Part shown: piece after piece, positions 33,961 through 42,737 of the stretch
Layout of the letters: the number at the start of each line of letters is the position of its first letter
Position numbering within the stretch: position 1 is the first letter of the stretch
Assembly: GCF_014647675.1 (NCBI RefSeq)
Contig: NZ_BMPQ01000017.1
Coordinates: 62,001-126,000, forward strand
DNA length: 64,000 nt
Source: Streptomyces flaveus
Lineage (GTDB): Bacteria > Actinomycetota > Actinomycetes > Streptomycetales > Streptomycetaceae
Direction of reading: 5' to 3'
The notes under the pieces: model-generated
Databases searched by the model: none
What the model saw: the letters and a program-made list of their open reading frames with translations, nothing else
What the model was told of the DNA's origin: nothing
Translations under genes and position numbers: made by a program

Positions 33961-34173
33961 CGTCGCCAGGGAGAGCACTGTGCGGGTATATATAAGACGC
34001 ATCACCAGATAACAGTCAGTGAGCCTGATTGCTCGTTGCCGCAATCAAGTTCGACAGGAAGAATTGGGGTCGCGCCCCGCATGGCCTGCCCGAAGCCCGC
34101 TAGGGCTGTGCCGCGGTGCGCTCCCCCGCCCGACCCCCGCCCGCAATATGGGCGCGTAGCCGAAGGGAGGACC
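33961..34173. other. AT-richer intergenic stretch
   Basis: Contains GGGTATATATAAGACGC and CAGATAACAGTCAGTG near 33985-34020, well below the local GC content. It may carry the promoter of the following gene or the right boundary of the accessory block. No gene is seen. Confidence 0.35.
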
Positions 34174-34800
34174 GTGACCTTCGGATTCGCTCCGTCCCCG
34201 GCGGCATCGATGCCGACGTCCGCCGCGTCCGCCAACTCACTGGCCCGGATGCTCGAACCCGCTGAGTGGGCCGCCGCGGGGATTCCGCTGCTGCGCGATC
34301 CCCGGGAGGTCGTCAACGGGCTGCACTCCCGGCATCGACCCCGGCCCACGACTGCCATAGTGGCCGTCCTCGATCCGGAGGAACGGCTGCAGGCGAGCGC
34401 CTCGTTCACCCGGCGTCCGGCTCCGGCGGACGGCTGGATGTTCCGTAACGCGCTGCTCGCGCAGCTGCGCCGGGTCATCCCGCACGACCTGCGGCGCCGT
34501 ACCCCGGTGCGTACAGCCGTACTGCTCTACTGCCGTGAGGGCGACGCTCGCTGGACGGAGGAGGACGGGGCGTGGATGTGGGGGCTGCGGGACGCGTGCA
34601 CACTGCACGGGCTGCGCTGCGGGGCGTACATCACGCTGACGGGTGAGGGCTGGCAGGTCCTGGGCGAGGGGCGCGGCGGCCGTCATCCCAACGCGGACTC
34701 GGTGCCGGAGTCCTTCGAGTCCTTCGCCGCGGCAGAGGTGTCCCAGCCGCGCACCGGTGGCGCCGCCTCGGACATACTGCGCCGCGCGGCGGCCCGCTGA
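34174..34800 (+). CDS. Conserved hypothetical protein
   Basis: 208 residues, no signal peptide. Blocks such as PAEWAAAGIPLLRDPREVVNG, then AVLDPEERLQASASFTRRP, RTAVLLYCREGDARWTEEDGA and WMWGLRDACTLHGLRC look like a compact soluble domain. I recognise it only as a Streptomyces-conserved protein next to rnhB. GTG start preceded by GAAGGGAGG, the best ribosome site in the area. Function unknown. Confidence 0.75.
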   Translation: MTFGFAPSPAASMPTSAASANSLARMLEPAEWAAAGIPLLRDPREVVNGLHSRHRPRPTTAIVAVLDPEERLQASASFTRRPAPADGWMFRNALLAQLRRVIPHDLRRRTPVRTAVLLYCREGDARWTEEDGAWMWGLRDACTLHGLRCGAYITLTGEGWQVLGEGRGGRHPNADSVPESFESFAAAEVSQPRTGGAASDILRRAAAR

Positions 34801-35093
34801 GCCGAGGAACGAGCCGGCCTGATCGCCGCCAGCGGTCATGGATGCCCACGCGCGCGGGAGCCCGGTCGAGGTGGAATCGGAGTACCTGCCCGAGAACCTG
34901 GGCGCCCACGCGCGCGTGGAGCCCGGCCCCGGTGACGTACCGACGCACGGCAAACCTCGACGGCAACCCACATGAAGTCGGGCACGGCGACGATGGCCAC
35001 GCCGGTACGTCCCCCCGTACCGGCACACGTCGAACCGTCCACCGTGCACATGCCGCCGCGGCGGCACCCACCCCCTTCGGGGGAAGCGGGTTC
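34801..35093. other. Intergenic region with a short imperfect direct repeat
   Basis: GCCCACGCGCGCGGGAGCCC (from about 34852) recurs as GCCCACGCGCGCGTGGAGCCC (from about 34908), 56 bp apart. A minus-strand frame at 34836-35051 is open but has no ribosome site, and I do not call it. CCCCTTCGGGGG at 35079-35090 is a small hairpin that may terminate the 35094 gene. Confidence 0.4.
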
Positions 35094-35720
35094 TCAGACC
35101 CCCGCCCCCAGCACCGAGTTGATCTTCTGCGGGTCGCCGCAGACGATCAGCAGGGTGCCGGCTCGGCCGAGGGCCAGCGGCAGGGCCGTGGCGGCAGCGT
35201 CGGGACCGCCGTTGACGGCGACGACGACCACGGGACGGGACGCGACACGACCGGCGACGGAGGCGTCGGCGTAGAAGACGTCGTCGCCCGCGTCGTGCTG
35301 GGCCCAGTACGCGGCCTCACCGAAGGACAACTCGTGCGCGGCCCACGGATGCGGCTCGCCGGTGGTGATCACCAGCACCTCACCGGGGGCACGGCCCGTG
35401 TCGAGCAGCAGGTCGACCGCTTCCTCGGCGGCATCCAGCGCCCCCTCGGCCGAGGCCGGGATCAGCTGGATCTGCGGAGCGGAGGAAGCGGCGGGGGCGG
35501 CCGGAGCGGACGGCTCCGGCTTGGCCACAGGCGTGTCGCGCGGCGCACGTTGCGCCGACGGCATCGGCCGGACGGCACCCGGACGACCGGGACGCGGCGG
35601 GGCCACGGGACGGGGACCGGGTACAGGGCGGGGGGTCGGCGCGGTGCGGCCGTTGGCCGGAGTGACGCGGGGACCCTGGGCACTCTCGTGAATCTGAGGC
35701 TCCTCGGGAATGAGAGGCAT
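35094..35720 (-). CDS. Conserved protein, Pro-rich head and helicase-like tail
   Basis: 208 residues from ATG 35718-35720. Residues 1-80 are Pro/Arg/Ala-rich and disordered. Residues 85-208 form a compact alpha/beta domain ending AATALPLALGRAGTLLIVCG and DPQKINSVLGAGV. The last part resembles the C-terminal strand-turn of superfamily I helicases (ALTRA...LVVVGDP), but no Walker motifs are present, so any helicase relation is structural guesswork. TTTGATAAAAATC lies just upstream and may supply the -10. Next to rnhB. Function unknown. Confidence 0.7.
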   Translation of the reverse strand: MPLIPEEPQIHESAQGPRVTPANGRTAPTPRPVPGPRPVAPPRPGRPGAVRPMPSAQRAPRDTPVAKPEPSAPAAPAASSAPQIQLIPASAEGALDAAEEAVDLLLDTGRAPGEVLVITTGEPHPWAAHELSFGEAAYWAQHDAGDDVFYADASVAGRVASRPVVVVAVNGGPDAAATALPLALGRAGTLLIVCGDPQKINSVLGAGV

Positions 35721-35788
35721 GAGCTGATTTTTATCAAACGCCGGTGCGATTCGCCTCGGCGGGTGGCACATGAGTGCGAGCGGAAGTG

Positions 35789-36490
35789 TCAGAAATCGAA
35801 GCCGAGCTGACCTTCGATCTCCGGAACGCTTCCGTCCGCCCAACTGCGGACCTTCTTGAGGTGCCGCCACTGGGGCAGCGCATCAAGATACGCCCACGAC
35901 AACCGGTGGTGCGGGGTGGGGCCCCGCAACTCCAGCGCGGCCTTGTGCACGGGTGACGGATACCCGGCGTTGGTCGCAAAACCGAAGTCTGCATGTTCGA
36001 TGCCCAGTTCGGCCATCATTTTGTCACGCTCGACCTTGGCGATCACCGAGGCCGCCGCGACGGCCACGCACGTCCGGTCGCCCTTGATGACCGGACGGAC
36101 CCGCCATGGAGTGCCGAGATAGTCATGCTTTCCGTCAAGGATGATCGCGTCGGGGCGAACCGGCAGGACATCCAGGGCGCGTACGGCGGCCAGCCGCAGC
36201 GCAGCCGTCATCCCCAGGTCGTCGATCTCCTCCGGAGAGGCATGTCCCAGGGCGTACGACGTCACCCACTTCGTCAGCTCCTCGGCCATCTCGGTACGTC
36301 GCTTGATGGTGAGGAGCTTGGAATCGGTGAGGCCTTCGGGCGGGCGACGCAGCCCCGTGACCGCCGCGCAGACGGTGACCGGACCGGCCCACGCGCCGCG
36401 CCCCACCTCGTCGACACCGGCAATGACTTTCGCTCCGGTGGTGGCGCGCAAGGAGCGCTCGACGGTGTGAGTAGGTGCTTCGTACGCCAT
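35789..36490 (-). CDS. rnhB: Ribonuclease HII
   Basis: 233 residues. The N-terminal active-site block GVDEVGRGAWAGPV carries the Asp-Glu pair. The third Asp is in DAIILDGKHDYL and the fourth in SVIAKVERDKMM. The enzyme removes ribonucleotides from DNA and RNA from RNA:DNA hybrids. ATG 36488-36490 gives the family's usual length. It is transcribed toward the 35094 gene with a 68-bp gap. Confidence 0.93.
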   Translation of the reverse strand: MAYEAPTHTVERSLRATTGAKVIAGVDEVGRGAWAGPVTVCAAVTGLRRPPEGLTDSKLLTIKRRTEMAEELTKWVTSYALGHASPEEIDDLGMTAALRLAAVRALDVLPVRPDAIILDGKHDYLGTPWRVRPVIKGDRTCVAVAAASVIAKVERDKMMAELGIEHADFGFATNAGYPSPVHKAALELRGPTPHHRLSWAYLDALPQWRHLKKVRSWADGSVPEIEGQLGFDF

Positions 36491-36594
36491 GGCGGCACCA
36501 GAATACGCCGCCCGAAAGCCCATGCGACACCCAGGTTTCTCCGGGCAACCACAAAAGGGCTTCAGCACCGCTCGAAAGCGGCGCCCGCATCACC

Positions 36595-37218
36595 TCATGC
36601 CCCGCTCGGCCGCAGCAGCGGAACCATCAACTGGTCGACCATCGTTTCCAGTTCCCGCTCGTTCCATTCGCAGGCGCACACCTTCGAGCGGTACAGCATC
36701 ATCGCGGGCATGGCGTCGAAGACGCACCCGTTCGCGGCATCGGGTCGCACCTCTCCTCGCGCGATCCCGCGACGAATGATCTCCTCTACGAGCCGCGCGC
36801 CCGGCTCCACGACGCGTTCGAGGATCACGATGTGGAAGCGCTCGGCAGTACCGAAGTCGCACTCGTAAAGCACCGAGCGCAGCGCGTATCCAGGGCGCGA
36901 GAACATCGCCTCACGCACCCGGCGACAGAGAACCAGGAGTTCTTCACGCACGCTGCCGAGGTCGGGCGCGTTCTCCAGCTCCGGCAGCCCGGACCGGAGC
37001 GCGTCCACGACGAGATCCTCCTTGGACGGCCAGCGACGGTAGACGGCGGCCTTGCCGGTCTGGGCACCCGCGGCGACGCCCTCCATCGTGAGGCCGTTCC
37101 AGCCGACCGTACTGAGCTGATCGAGCGCGGCCTCGAGGATCGCGCGTTCGAGTACGGCGCCGCGCCGACGCAGGGAGGCCGGCTGAGCGGGGGCGGCCGT
37201 CAAGCGCGAAGTAGCCAT
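36595..37218 (-). CDS. TetR-family repressor of the divergent efflux gene
   Basis: 207 residues. The TetR N-terminal HTH (about 20-70) reads ILEAALDQLSTVGWNGLTME then GVAAGAQTGKAAVYRRWPSK. The C-terminal helical domain is TetR_C-like (about 85-200). It is divergent from an MFS exporter, with two palindromic operators between them. It likely represses both genes and responds to an exporter substrate. ATG at 37216-37218. Confidence 0.92.
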   Translation of the reverse strand: MATSRLTAAPAQPASLRRRGAVLERAILEAALDQLSTVGWNGLTMEGVAAGAQTGKAAVYRRWPSKEDLVVDALRSGLPELENAPDLGSVREELLVLCRRVREAMFSRPGYALRSVLYECDFGTAERFHIVILERVVEPGARLVEEIIRRGIARGEVRPDAANGCVFDAMPAMMLYRSKVCACEWNERELETMVDQLMVPLLRPSGA

Positions 37219-37296
37219 CTGAGTGTCTCCGTTGTGCAGGGGGAGCGGGGATCTTCGGGAAAAGCGAGCGGACCGGCGATACGCCACGAAAGCGAT

Positions 37297-37320
37297 TCAG
37301 TGAACGCTTGCGTTCACTGA
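37297..37320. promoter_or_regulatory. TetR operator 1
   Basis: A perfect 11-2-11 palindrome with arm TCAGTGAACGC and TT centre, 79 bp from the tetR start. It shares the core GTGAACGC with operator 2. Confidence 0.85.
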
Positions 37321-37346
37321 CGGGGACTCACTAACGTTGACGCGAC

Positions 37347-37366
37347 AGTGAACGCGAGCGTTCACT
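37347..37366. promoter_or_regulatory. TetR operator 2 over the MFS promoter
   Basis: A perfect 9-2-9 palindrome with arm AGTGAACGC and GA centre. Its centre lies 48 bp from that of operator 1. TTGACG at 37337-37342 would be the MFS -35, so the operator covers spacer and -10. Confidence 0.85.
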
Positions 37367-37390
37367 AACGCACTTGTGGGGGACCCAATA

Positions 37391-38938
37391 GTGACAACCT
37401 CTCAACTGACAAAGGACCAGAAGCCGGGGGCAGCCCGCCGGGAGGGACGTCCCGGCATCGCGCTCACCGTCATCGCGGCCTGCCAACTCATGGTGGTACT
37501 CGATGCGACGATTGTGAACATCGCACTCCCGCACATTCAAGACGCGCTCAAGTTCTCAACGACCGATCTCACGTGGGTCGTCAGCGCGTACACGCTCACC
37601 TTCGGCGGTCTGCTGCTGCTCGGCGGCAGGGCCGGCGACATCCTCGGCCGGCGCCGGGTCTTCATGACCGGCATCCTGCTCTTCACGCTCGCCTCGTTGC
37701 TCGGCGGTTTCGCCCAGGAACCCTGGCAGTTGCTGGCCGCACGCGCCCTCCAGGGCGTCGGTGGCGCGATCGCGTCGCCCACCTCGCTGGCGCTCATCAC
37801 CACGACCTTCCCCGAAGGTCCCGAACGCAACAGGGCGTTCGGGGTCTTCGCCGCGGTCTCGGCCGGCGGCGGCGCGATCGGTCTGCTGGCGGGCGGCATG
37901 CTCACCGAGTGGCTCGACTGGCGCTGGGTGCTCTTCGTCAACGTACCCATCGGCCTGCTGATCGCGTTCCTCACGCCGCTCTACATCAGCGAGTCCGAAC
38001 GGCATCCGGGGCGCTTCGACATCGCGGGCGCACTGACCTCGACACTCGGCATGGCCTCCCTCGTCTACGGCTTCATCCGGGCCTCGGAAGAGGGCTGGCG
38101 GGACAACCTCACCATCGGGTCCTTCGGAGCGGCGGCGGTCCTGCTGCTGGCCTTCGGGCTGATCGAGTCCAGGGCCAAGGAACCGATCACCCCGCTGCGC
38201 ATGTTCGCCGACCGCAACCGCTCGGGCACGTATGTGATCATGCTGAGCCTGGCCGCGGCGATGTTCGGCATGTTCTTCTTCATCGTGCTGTTCGTGCAGA
38301 ACGTACTGGACTACACGCCCATCGAGGCGGGCCTGGCCTTCCTCCCGGTCACGGTCGCGATCGCCATCGGTGCGGGCCTGTCGCAGCGGCTTCTGCCCGT
38401 GCTCGGTCCCAAGCCCTTCATGGTCGTGGGCTCGGCGCTCGCCGTGATCGGACTCGGCTGGCAGACCTTCATCAGCCCGGACAGCTCGTACGCCGGCGGG
38501 GTACTGGGCCCGATGCTGGTGTTCGGCTTCGGCATGGGGCTGAACTTCGTGACGCTGACACTCACCGCGGTCTCCGGTGTCGCCCAGCACGAGGCGGGCG
38601 CGGCGTCCGGGCTGCTCAACGTCACGCAGCAGGTGGGCGGTTCCCTCGGCCTCGCCATCCTGACCACGGTCTTCGGTACGGCAAGCCGTGACGAGGCGGA
38701 GAAACAGCTGCCCGCGTTCATGGCGAACGCATCGCCCGAGCAGAAGGCGGAGTTCGCGCAGACGCAGCAACTGCCCGCTCCCTGGGGCAATGAAGTGCTC
38801 GCCCAGGGCATATCCACTGCCTTCATCCCGGCCGCGGCGATGGCCGTACTGGCCCTGGCCGTCGCCGCGTTGGTGATCCGGGTCCGCAAGAGCGATCTCG
38901 ACGCCCTGTCGGGCACCGCAGGACCCGCCGGGGGCTGA
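37391..38938 (+). CDS. DHA2-family (EmrB/QacA-type) MFS drug exporter
   Basis: About 515 residues with 14 predicted membrane helices. Family motifs: VVLDATIVNIALPHI (TM1, motif D1), LLLLGGRAGDILGRRRVFM (motif A), and ARALQGVGGAIASPTSLAL (motif B). The GTG at 37391 follows GGGGGA; a GTG at 37376 is also in frame. It is controlled by the divergent TetR. A proton-driven exporter of a toxic compound is likely; the substrate is unknown. It ends at a 21-bp hairpin. Confidence 0.9.
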   Translation: MTTSQLTKDQKPGAARREGRPGIALTVIAACQLMVVLDATIVNIALPHIQDALKFSTTDLTWVVSAYTLTFGGLLLLGGRAGDILGRRRVFMTGILLFTLASLLGGFAQEPWQLLAARALQGVGGAIASPTSLALITTTFPEGPERNRAFGVFAAVSAGGGAIGLLAGGMLTEWLDWRWVLFVNVPIGLLIAFLTPLYISESERHPGRFDIAGALTSTLGMASLVYGFIRASEEGWRDNLTIGSFGAAAVLLLAFGLIESRAKEPITPLRMFADRNRSGTYVIMLSLAAAMFGMFFFIVLFVQNVLDYTPIEAGLAFLPVTVAIAIGAGLSQRLLPVLGPKPFMVVGSALAVIGLGWQTFISPDSSYAGGVLGPMLVFGFGMGLNFVTLTLTAVSGVAQHEAGAASGLLNVTQQVGGSLGLAILTTVFGTASRDEAEKQLPAFMANASPEQKAEFAQTQQLPAPWGNEVLAQGISTAFIPAAAMAVLALAVAALVIRVRKSDLDALSGTAGPAGG

Positions 38939-38946
38939 CCGCTGCC

Positions 38947-38991
38947 GAGTGGGTCGGACCCGCGTCCACGGGACGCGGGTCCGACCCACTC
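38947..38991. terminator. Perfect 21-bp bidirectional hairpin
   Basis: 38947-38967 and 38971-38991 are fully complementary (GAGTGGGTCGGACC... with ...GGTCCGACCCACTC), with a 3-nt loop. It lies between convergent genes. Confidence 0.9.
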
Positions 38992-39011
38992 AGTACGTTC
39001 TGGTGCGTGCC

Positions 39012-40784
39012 TCAGCGGTACTGGAACTCGTCACGGAGCCGAAGGCACTCCTCCCAGTCCTCCTCGGCCGACAGCGGCCGGTCCTCGAGGATGGCGCGGG
39101 CCCGGACCTCGCCCCAACTGGTGGCGTACCAGGGCTTGTTCTCCTTCTTCAGTTCCCTCGCGATGGGCTCGAGCGCGCAGGAGCGCAGCGGCTCCTCAAG
39201 CTTGTCGAGGGCGGGTACGGCGTCCGCGGACAGGCCGCGCGCGTAGTCGACGTCGAACTTGCCCTCGCCGTCCTTCTTGCTCGTGGCCTCGTACCGCTCG
39301 ACGTTGCGCTCGGCGACCAGGCCGTCCGGCGAGACGAGCCCGAAGGCAAGCACACCCGCGGCGGCACTGGCCATCACGGCACGCGGCAGCCAGCGGGCTC
39401 CCCATACGCCGGCCGCCATGATGAGCACGATGACCAGGCCGAGCCAGAGCTCCACGGCCACCACCGAGATCCTCAGTCGCGTCAGTCCATACGCCTCCAC
39501 GTACATGTCCATACGCCGCACCGCCGATGCCACGACAACGAGCGTGAGAACACAGAGAGTTCCCAGGACAGCGCGCACCAGCGTCCAGTCGCGCGCCCCG
39601 TCGCGCGGAGCCCAGCGCAGGGCGAAGACGATGACGAGCAGGGTGAGCAGCGTGACCAGGAGCAGCTGCCAGAAGCCCTGGCGCGCGTACTCTGCGTAAC
39701 TCTGGTCGGTCTTCTCCAGCACGGTGTCGTATCCGCCGAACAGGACGGCGAGTTGGACGGCGTTGAAGGCCGCGAAGAGCACGACGAGCACGATCAGGGG
39801 CAGCGCCCACTCGAGACGGCCACGCTCCCGGCCCGGGGGCACCTCGACGCGGTCCCACTGAACGGGCGCTGCGGCCGTGTGTGCCGCCGCCAGTGCGCCG
39901 ACCAGGCCGAGCACCAGCAGGACGAGGTGCCAGGGGCCGCCGGAGACGGAAGCGTCCGGCATGAGGCCGCCGAGCAGATCCGCGAAGGCCGCGTCGGCCC
40001 CCGCGAACAGTGCCCCGAAGACCAGCAGCAGAACCGCGGCCACCGCGAGCGCGCGCAGCACCGGGCCCAGGCTGCCGCGGGCCCCGCCGAACCGTTCCCG
40101 CAGGCCTCGCCAGCCCCAGACGGGGCCGGTGAGAACCGAGGTGTACAGGCCGATCGGGCCGAACAGCACTCCGGTCCAGGTACGGCCGCCGTGCAGCGCG
40201 AGCGAACCCGCGGCCACGGCGGTCACCACGGCCAGGAACGTCGGCCAGTCGGCGTCACGCAGCGCCGGCACGGCCAGCAGGGCGAAGCCGCCGACTCCCC
40301 ACACCAGCGTCCAGCGCCGCAGGCCACGGCCGGCCGCCTGAGCGGCGTAGTACGCGGCGAGCGCGGCCGGAACGGCCACCAACAGGAGGTTGAGGGCCAG
40401 TCCGTCGCCGAGCAGGAGCATGCTCAGTACGCCGGTGGCCAGGGCGGCCCAGAGGGTGGCGGGGCGGACGGGTGCCGGGGACTTCGCCTGAAGGTCCGCG
40501 AACCACCAGGCGGACTCGGCGACCGGGTAGCCCCAGTCGACGTCCCCTCGGTCCGGGTCGTCCCCGTCGGCATCGCCTTCCGAGGCGGCGTCGCCGGAAT
40601 ACGAAGCGGGGACGGCGTCCTCGGGCGCATCGGCATCGGCAGCGGGCTTCTTGGTCAGGGCGACGGTACGCCCACGGACCGCGCCTCCCCCTCCTTCGGA
40701 GCCCCCACCTGCGCTCCCCTTGGCGCCCCCTCCATCCTCTGCTCCCGGCCTTCTCGGCTCGGCCTCGGACGGCGTGTCTGACAC
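39012..40784 (-). CDS. DUF4153/DUF4173-type multi-pass membrane protein
   Basis: 590 residues. A disordered, Gly/Glu/Asp-rich N-terminus (about 1-80) is followed by about 11-12 membrane helices. The conserved block is FNAVQLAVLFGGYDTVLEKT then SYAEYARQGFWQLLLVTLLT, which marks this integral membrane family. A charged, soluble C-terminal region (about 500-590) follows. GTG start at 40782-40784 after GGAGGGGG; a further GTG upstream is less likely. Function unknown. The gap 40785-41071 shows no gene. Confidence 0.78.
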   Translation of the reverse strand: MSDTPSEAEPRRPGAEDGGGAKGSAGGGSEGGGGAVRGRTVALTKKPAADADAPEDAVPASYSGDAASEGDADGDDPDRGDVDWGYPVAESAWWFADLQAKSPAPVRPATLWAALATGVLSMLLLGDGLALNLLLVAVPAALAAYYAAQAAGRGLRRWTLVWGVGGFALLAVPALRDADWPTFLAVVTAVAAGSLALHGGRTWTGVLFGPIGLYTSVLTGPVWGWRGLRERFGGARGSLGPVLRALAVAAVLLLVFGALFAGADAAFADLLGGLMPDASVSGGPWHLVLLVLGLVGALAAAHTAAAPVQWDRVEVPPGRERGRLEWALPLIVLVVLFAAFNAVQLAVLFGGYDTVLEKTDQSYAEYARQGFWQLLLVTLLTLLVIVFALRWAPRDGARDWTLVRAVLGTLCVLTLVVVASAVRRMDMYVEAYGLTRLRISVVAVELWLGLVIVLIMAAGVWGARWLPRAVMASAAAGVLAFGLVSPDGLVAERNVERYEATSKKDGEGKFDVDYARGLSADAVPALDKLEEPLRSCALEPIARELKKENKPWYATSWGEVRARAILEDRPLSAEEDWEECLRLRDEFQYR

Positions 40785-41071
40785 GGGACCCCCTCCCGAC
40801 CGGTCCACGGGCGGCTCACAGCACGTGGCTGCGGCGGAAGCCCAGGGGACCGGTGTCTCGTCGGTGCACGCCCGAGATGATCAACGAGCGGCGTGGCGGA
40901 CAGGGTATCCGCGGGTAAGCCGACTCAGCGGGCCGCGGTGGCTCTGTGTCAGGTCTGTGACAGTTACGGAGGCTTGCGCCGGGAGGAAGCAGAGCACAGC
41001 GATGCCCGCACTCTCACGGGATGTGGCACGGCAACCCTCCGGCCGTACCCGACCCGGCAGCCCTTCGGGGC

Positions 41072-41983
41072 CTATGCCCCGTCCTCCGCCGATATCCAGT
41101 CCGGCAGGGCCTCAGTCCGTTCCACCCACTCCGCGGGCGGCGCGCCCGCCTTCCCGGCGGCCAGCACACCACCCACGATGGCGCAGTTCGTGTCCACGTC
41201 CCCGCCCACCTGCGCGGTCGTCCAGAAGGCCCGCTCGTAGTCGCCGAGCGAACGTGCCGCCGACCAGAGCGCGAACGGCACCGTGTCGTGCGCGCTCGTA
41301 CGCCGCCCGCAGCCGAGCACCGCGGCGACCGTCGACGCGTCGTCGTAGTCGAGCATGTCCCGGGCACGCCGCAGCCCGGCCTCCACAGCGCTGCGCGGCA
41401 CGAGGGCCATGACGCCGTCGAGCAGTGCCCCGGCGCTGGGCGGACCACCCGGGGCGGCGGCCAGCGCGGCCGCAGCGGCCACGGCCATGGCGCCGGCCAC
41501 GGCCTCGCGGTGCTGATGCGTGGGGTACGCCGAAATCTCGGCCTGGTGCGTCGCCTGCTCCGGATCGTCCGCGTACCAGGCGCCCAGGGGTGCGATGCGC
41601 ATCGCGGCGCCGTTCCCCCACGAACCCTGTCCGTTGAAGAGGGCCGAGGCCAGCTCGCGCCAGTCGCCGCCCTCCCGGATCAGCCGCAGCAGACGGTTGA
41701 CCGCGGGCCCGTAGCCCCGGTCGAAGTCGTGGTGCTCCGCGAAGGAGCGGGCCAGTTCGTCCTGGTCGACACGACGGTGGGCGGCCAGAACGGCCACTAC
41801 GGAGCAGGCCATTTCGGTGTCGTCGGTCCACTGCCAGGGGCCGGCTGGCAGAGCACGGCGCTTGAGCAGCGGGTAGTTCTCGGGCACGAAGAACTGCGAG
41901 CCCAGTGCGTCCCCCACCGCGAGTCCGCGCAGGGCGGCCAGGGTGCGGGCCAAGCGCCCGTAGGGAGAGGAGTCAGCGGTCAT
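41072..41983 (-). CDS. ADP-ribosylglycohydrolase family protein
   Basis: 303 residues of the DraG/ARH fold. Magnesium-site motifs: GLAVGDALGSQFF, WTDDTEMA, HHDFDRGYG, and VGGDVDTNCAIVGG near the C-terminus. It should remove ADP-ribose from a protein or small molecule. ATG 41981-41983; an upstream in-frame extension is unsupported. 13 bp separate it from the phosphatase gene upstream on the same strand, so the two probably form an operon. Confidence 0.88.
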   Translation of the reverse strand: MTADSSPYGRLARTLAALRGLAVGDALGSQFFVPENYPLLKRRALPAGPWQWTDDTEMACSVVAVLAAHRRVDQDELARSFAEHHDFDRGYGPAVNRLLRLIREGGDWRELASALFNGQGSWGNGAAMRIAPLGAWYADDPEQATHQAEISAYPTHQHREAVAGAMAVAAAAALAAAPGGPPSAGALLDGVMALVPRSAVEAGLRRARDMLDYDDASTVAAVLGCGRRTSAHDTVPFALWSAARSLGDYERAFWTTAQVGGDVDTNCAIVGGVLAAGKAGAPPAEWVERTEALPDWISAEDGA

Positions 41984-41996
41984 CGCCCTGCCACTT

Positions 41997-42656
41997 CTAT
42001 CCGGTGACTCCGTACGGTTTCGGATCACGCCAGCGGTCAAATGGCCGGTCAAGTGTGTACTTGCCGTCCTCCCCGAGAACGAGCATCCGCATCTCCCCGT
42101 TCCCGGGATTCACCAGGCACTCGAACTCCGCGACCGACCAGTGGAACCAGCGCATGCAGAACAGCCGCATGGCCAGCCCGTGGGTCACTATGAGCACGTT
42201 CGGCGGATGGTCGGGTGCCTCGAAGCTGCGGAACAGGCTTTCCAGGAAGCCGCCGACCCGGTCGTACACGTCGGCGCCGGACTCTCCTTGCGCGAAGCGG
42301 TAGAAGAAGTGCCCGTACGCATCGCGATACGCCTTTTGTTGGCGTACGTCCTCCCGGTCCTGCCAGTTGCCCCAGTCCTGCTCGCGCAGCCGCGGCTCCT
42401 CGCGTACACGCACCAGTTCGGGGTCGAGATGGAAGGCGCGGAATGTCTCGTGCGTACGGCGATAAGGGGAGACGTAAACGCTTACGCGCTCATGGCCGAA
42501 CACCTCCCGCAGCCGCTTGCCCGTCTCTTCCGCCTGCCGCCATCCCGTCTCGGTGAGGGCCAGTGCGTGGTCGGGTTCGCGTTCGTACACGGTGTCATCG
42601 GCATTGCCCACCGACTCTCCGTGCCGGACAAGAACGATGCGCCGTGGTCGTGCCAT
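41997..42656 (-). CDS. Histidine phosphatase superfamily protein
   Basis: 219 residues. The catalytic RHG motif is in VLVRHGESVGN. The second His is in VLIVTHGLAMRLF, and the acid/base region RLREQDWGNW resembles phosphoglycerate-mutase-like enzymes. Probably a phosphatase rather than a mutase. ATG 42654-42656. Same strand as, and 13 bp upstream of, the ADP-ribosylglycohydrolase gene. Confidence 0.88.
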   Translation of the reverse strand: MARPRRIVLVRHGESVGNADDTVYEREPDHALALTETGWRQAEETGKRLREVFGHERVSVYVSPYRRTHETFRAFHLDPELVRVREEPRLREQDWGNWQDREDVRQQKAYRDAYGHFFYRFAQGESGADVYDRVGGFLESLFRSFEAPDHPPNVLIVTHGLAMRLFCMRWFHWSVAEFECLVNPGNGEMRMLVLGEDGKYTLDRPFDRWRDPKPYGVTG

Positions 42657-42737
42657 GCCAAAACCCTAGATCGGATCGCGGTTGATCGAGCACTCGTACG
42701 GGCCCCATACGACGGAGGTCACACAACTGTGACCGCT

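Noticed and set aside
25915..34173. Prophage or integrative element
   Set aside because: No integrase, phage structural gene, replication gene or tRNA attachment site is visible. The block is better described as a scar of repeated insertions and deletions.
34836..35051. Minus-strand frame of 71 codons
   Set aside because: Lacks a ribosome site and a recognisable family; composition is Arg/Gly-rich as in non-coding high-GC frames.
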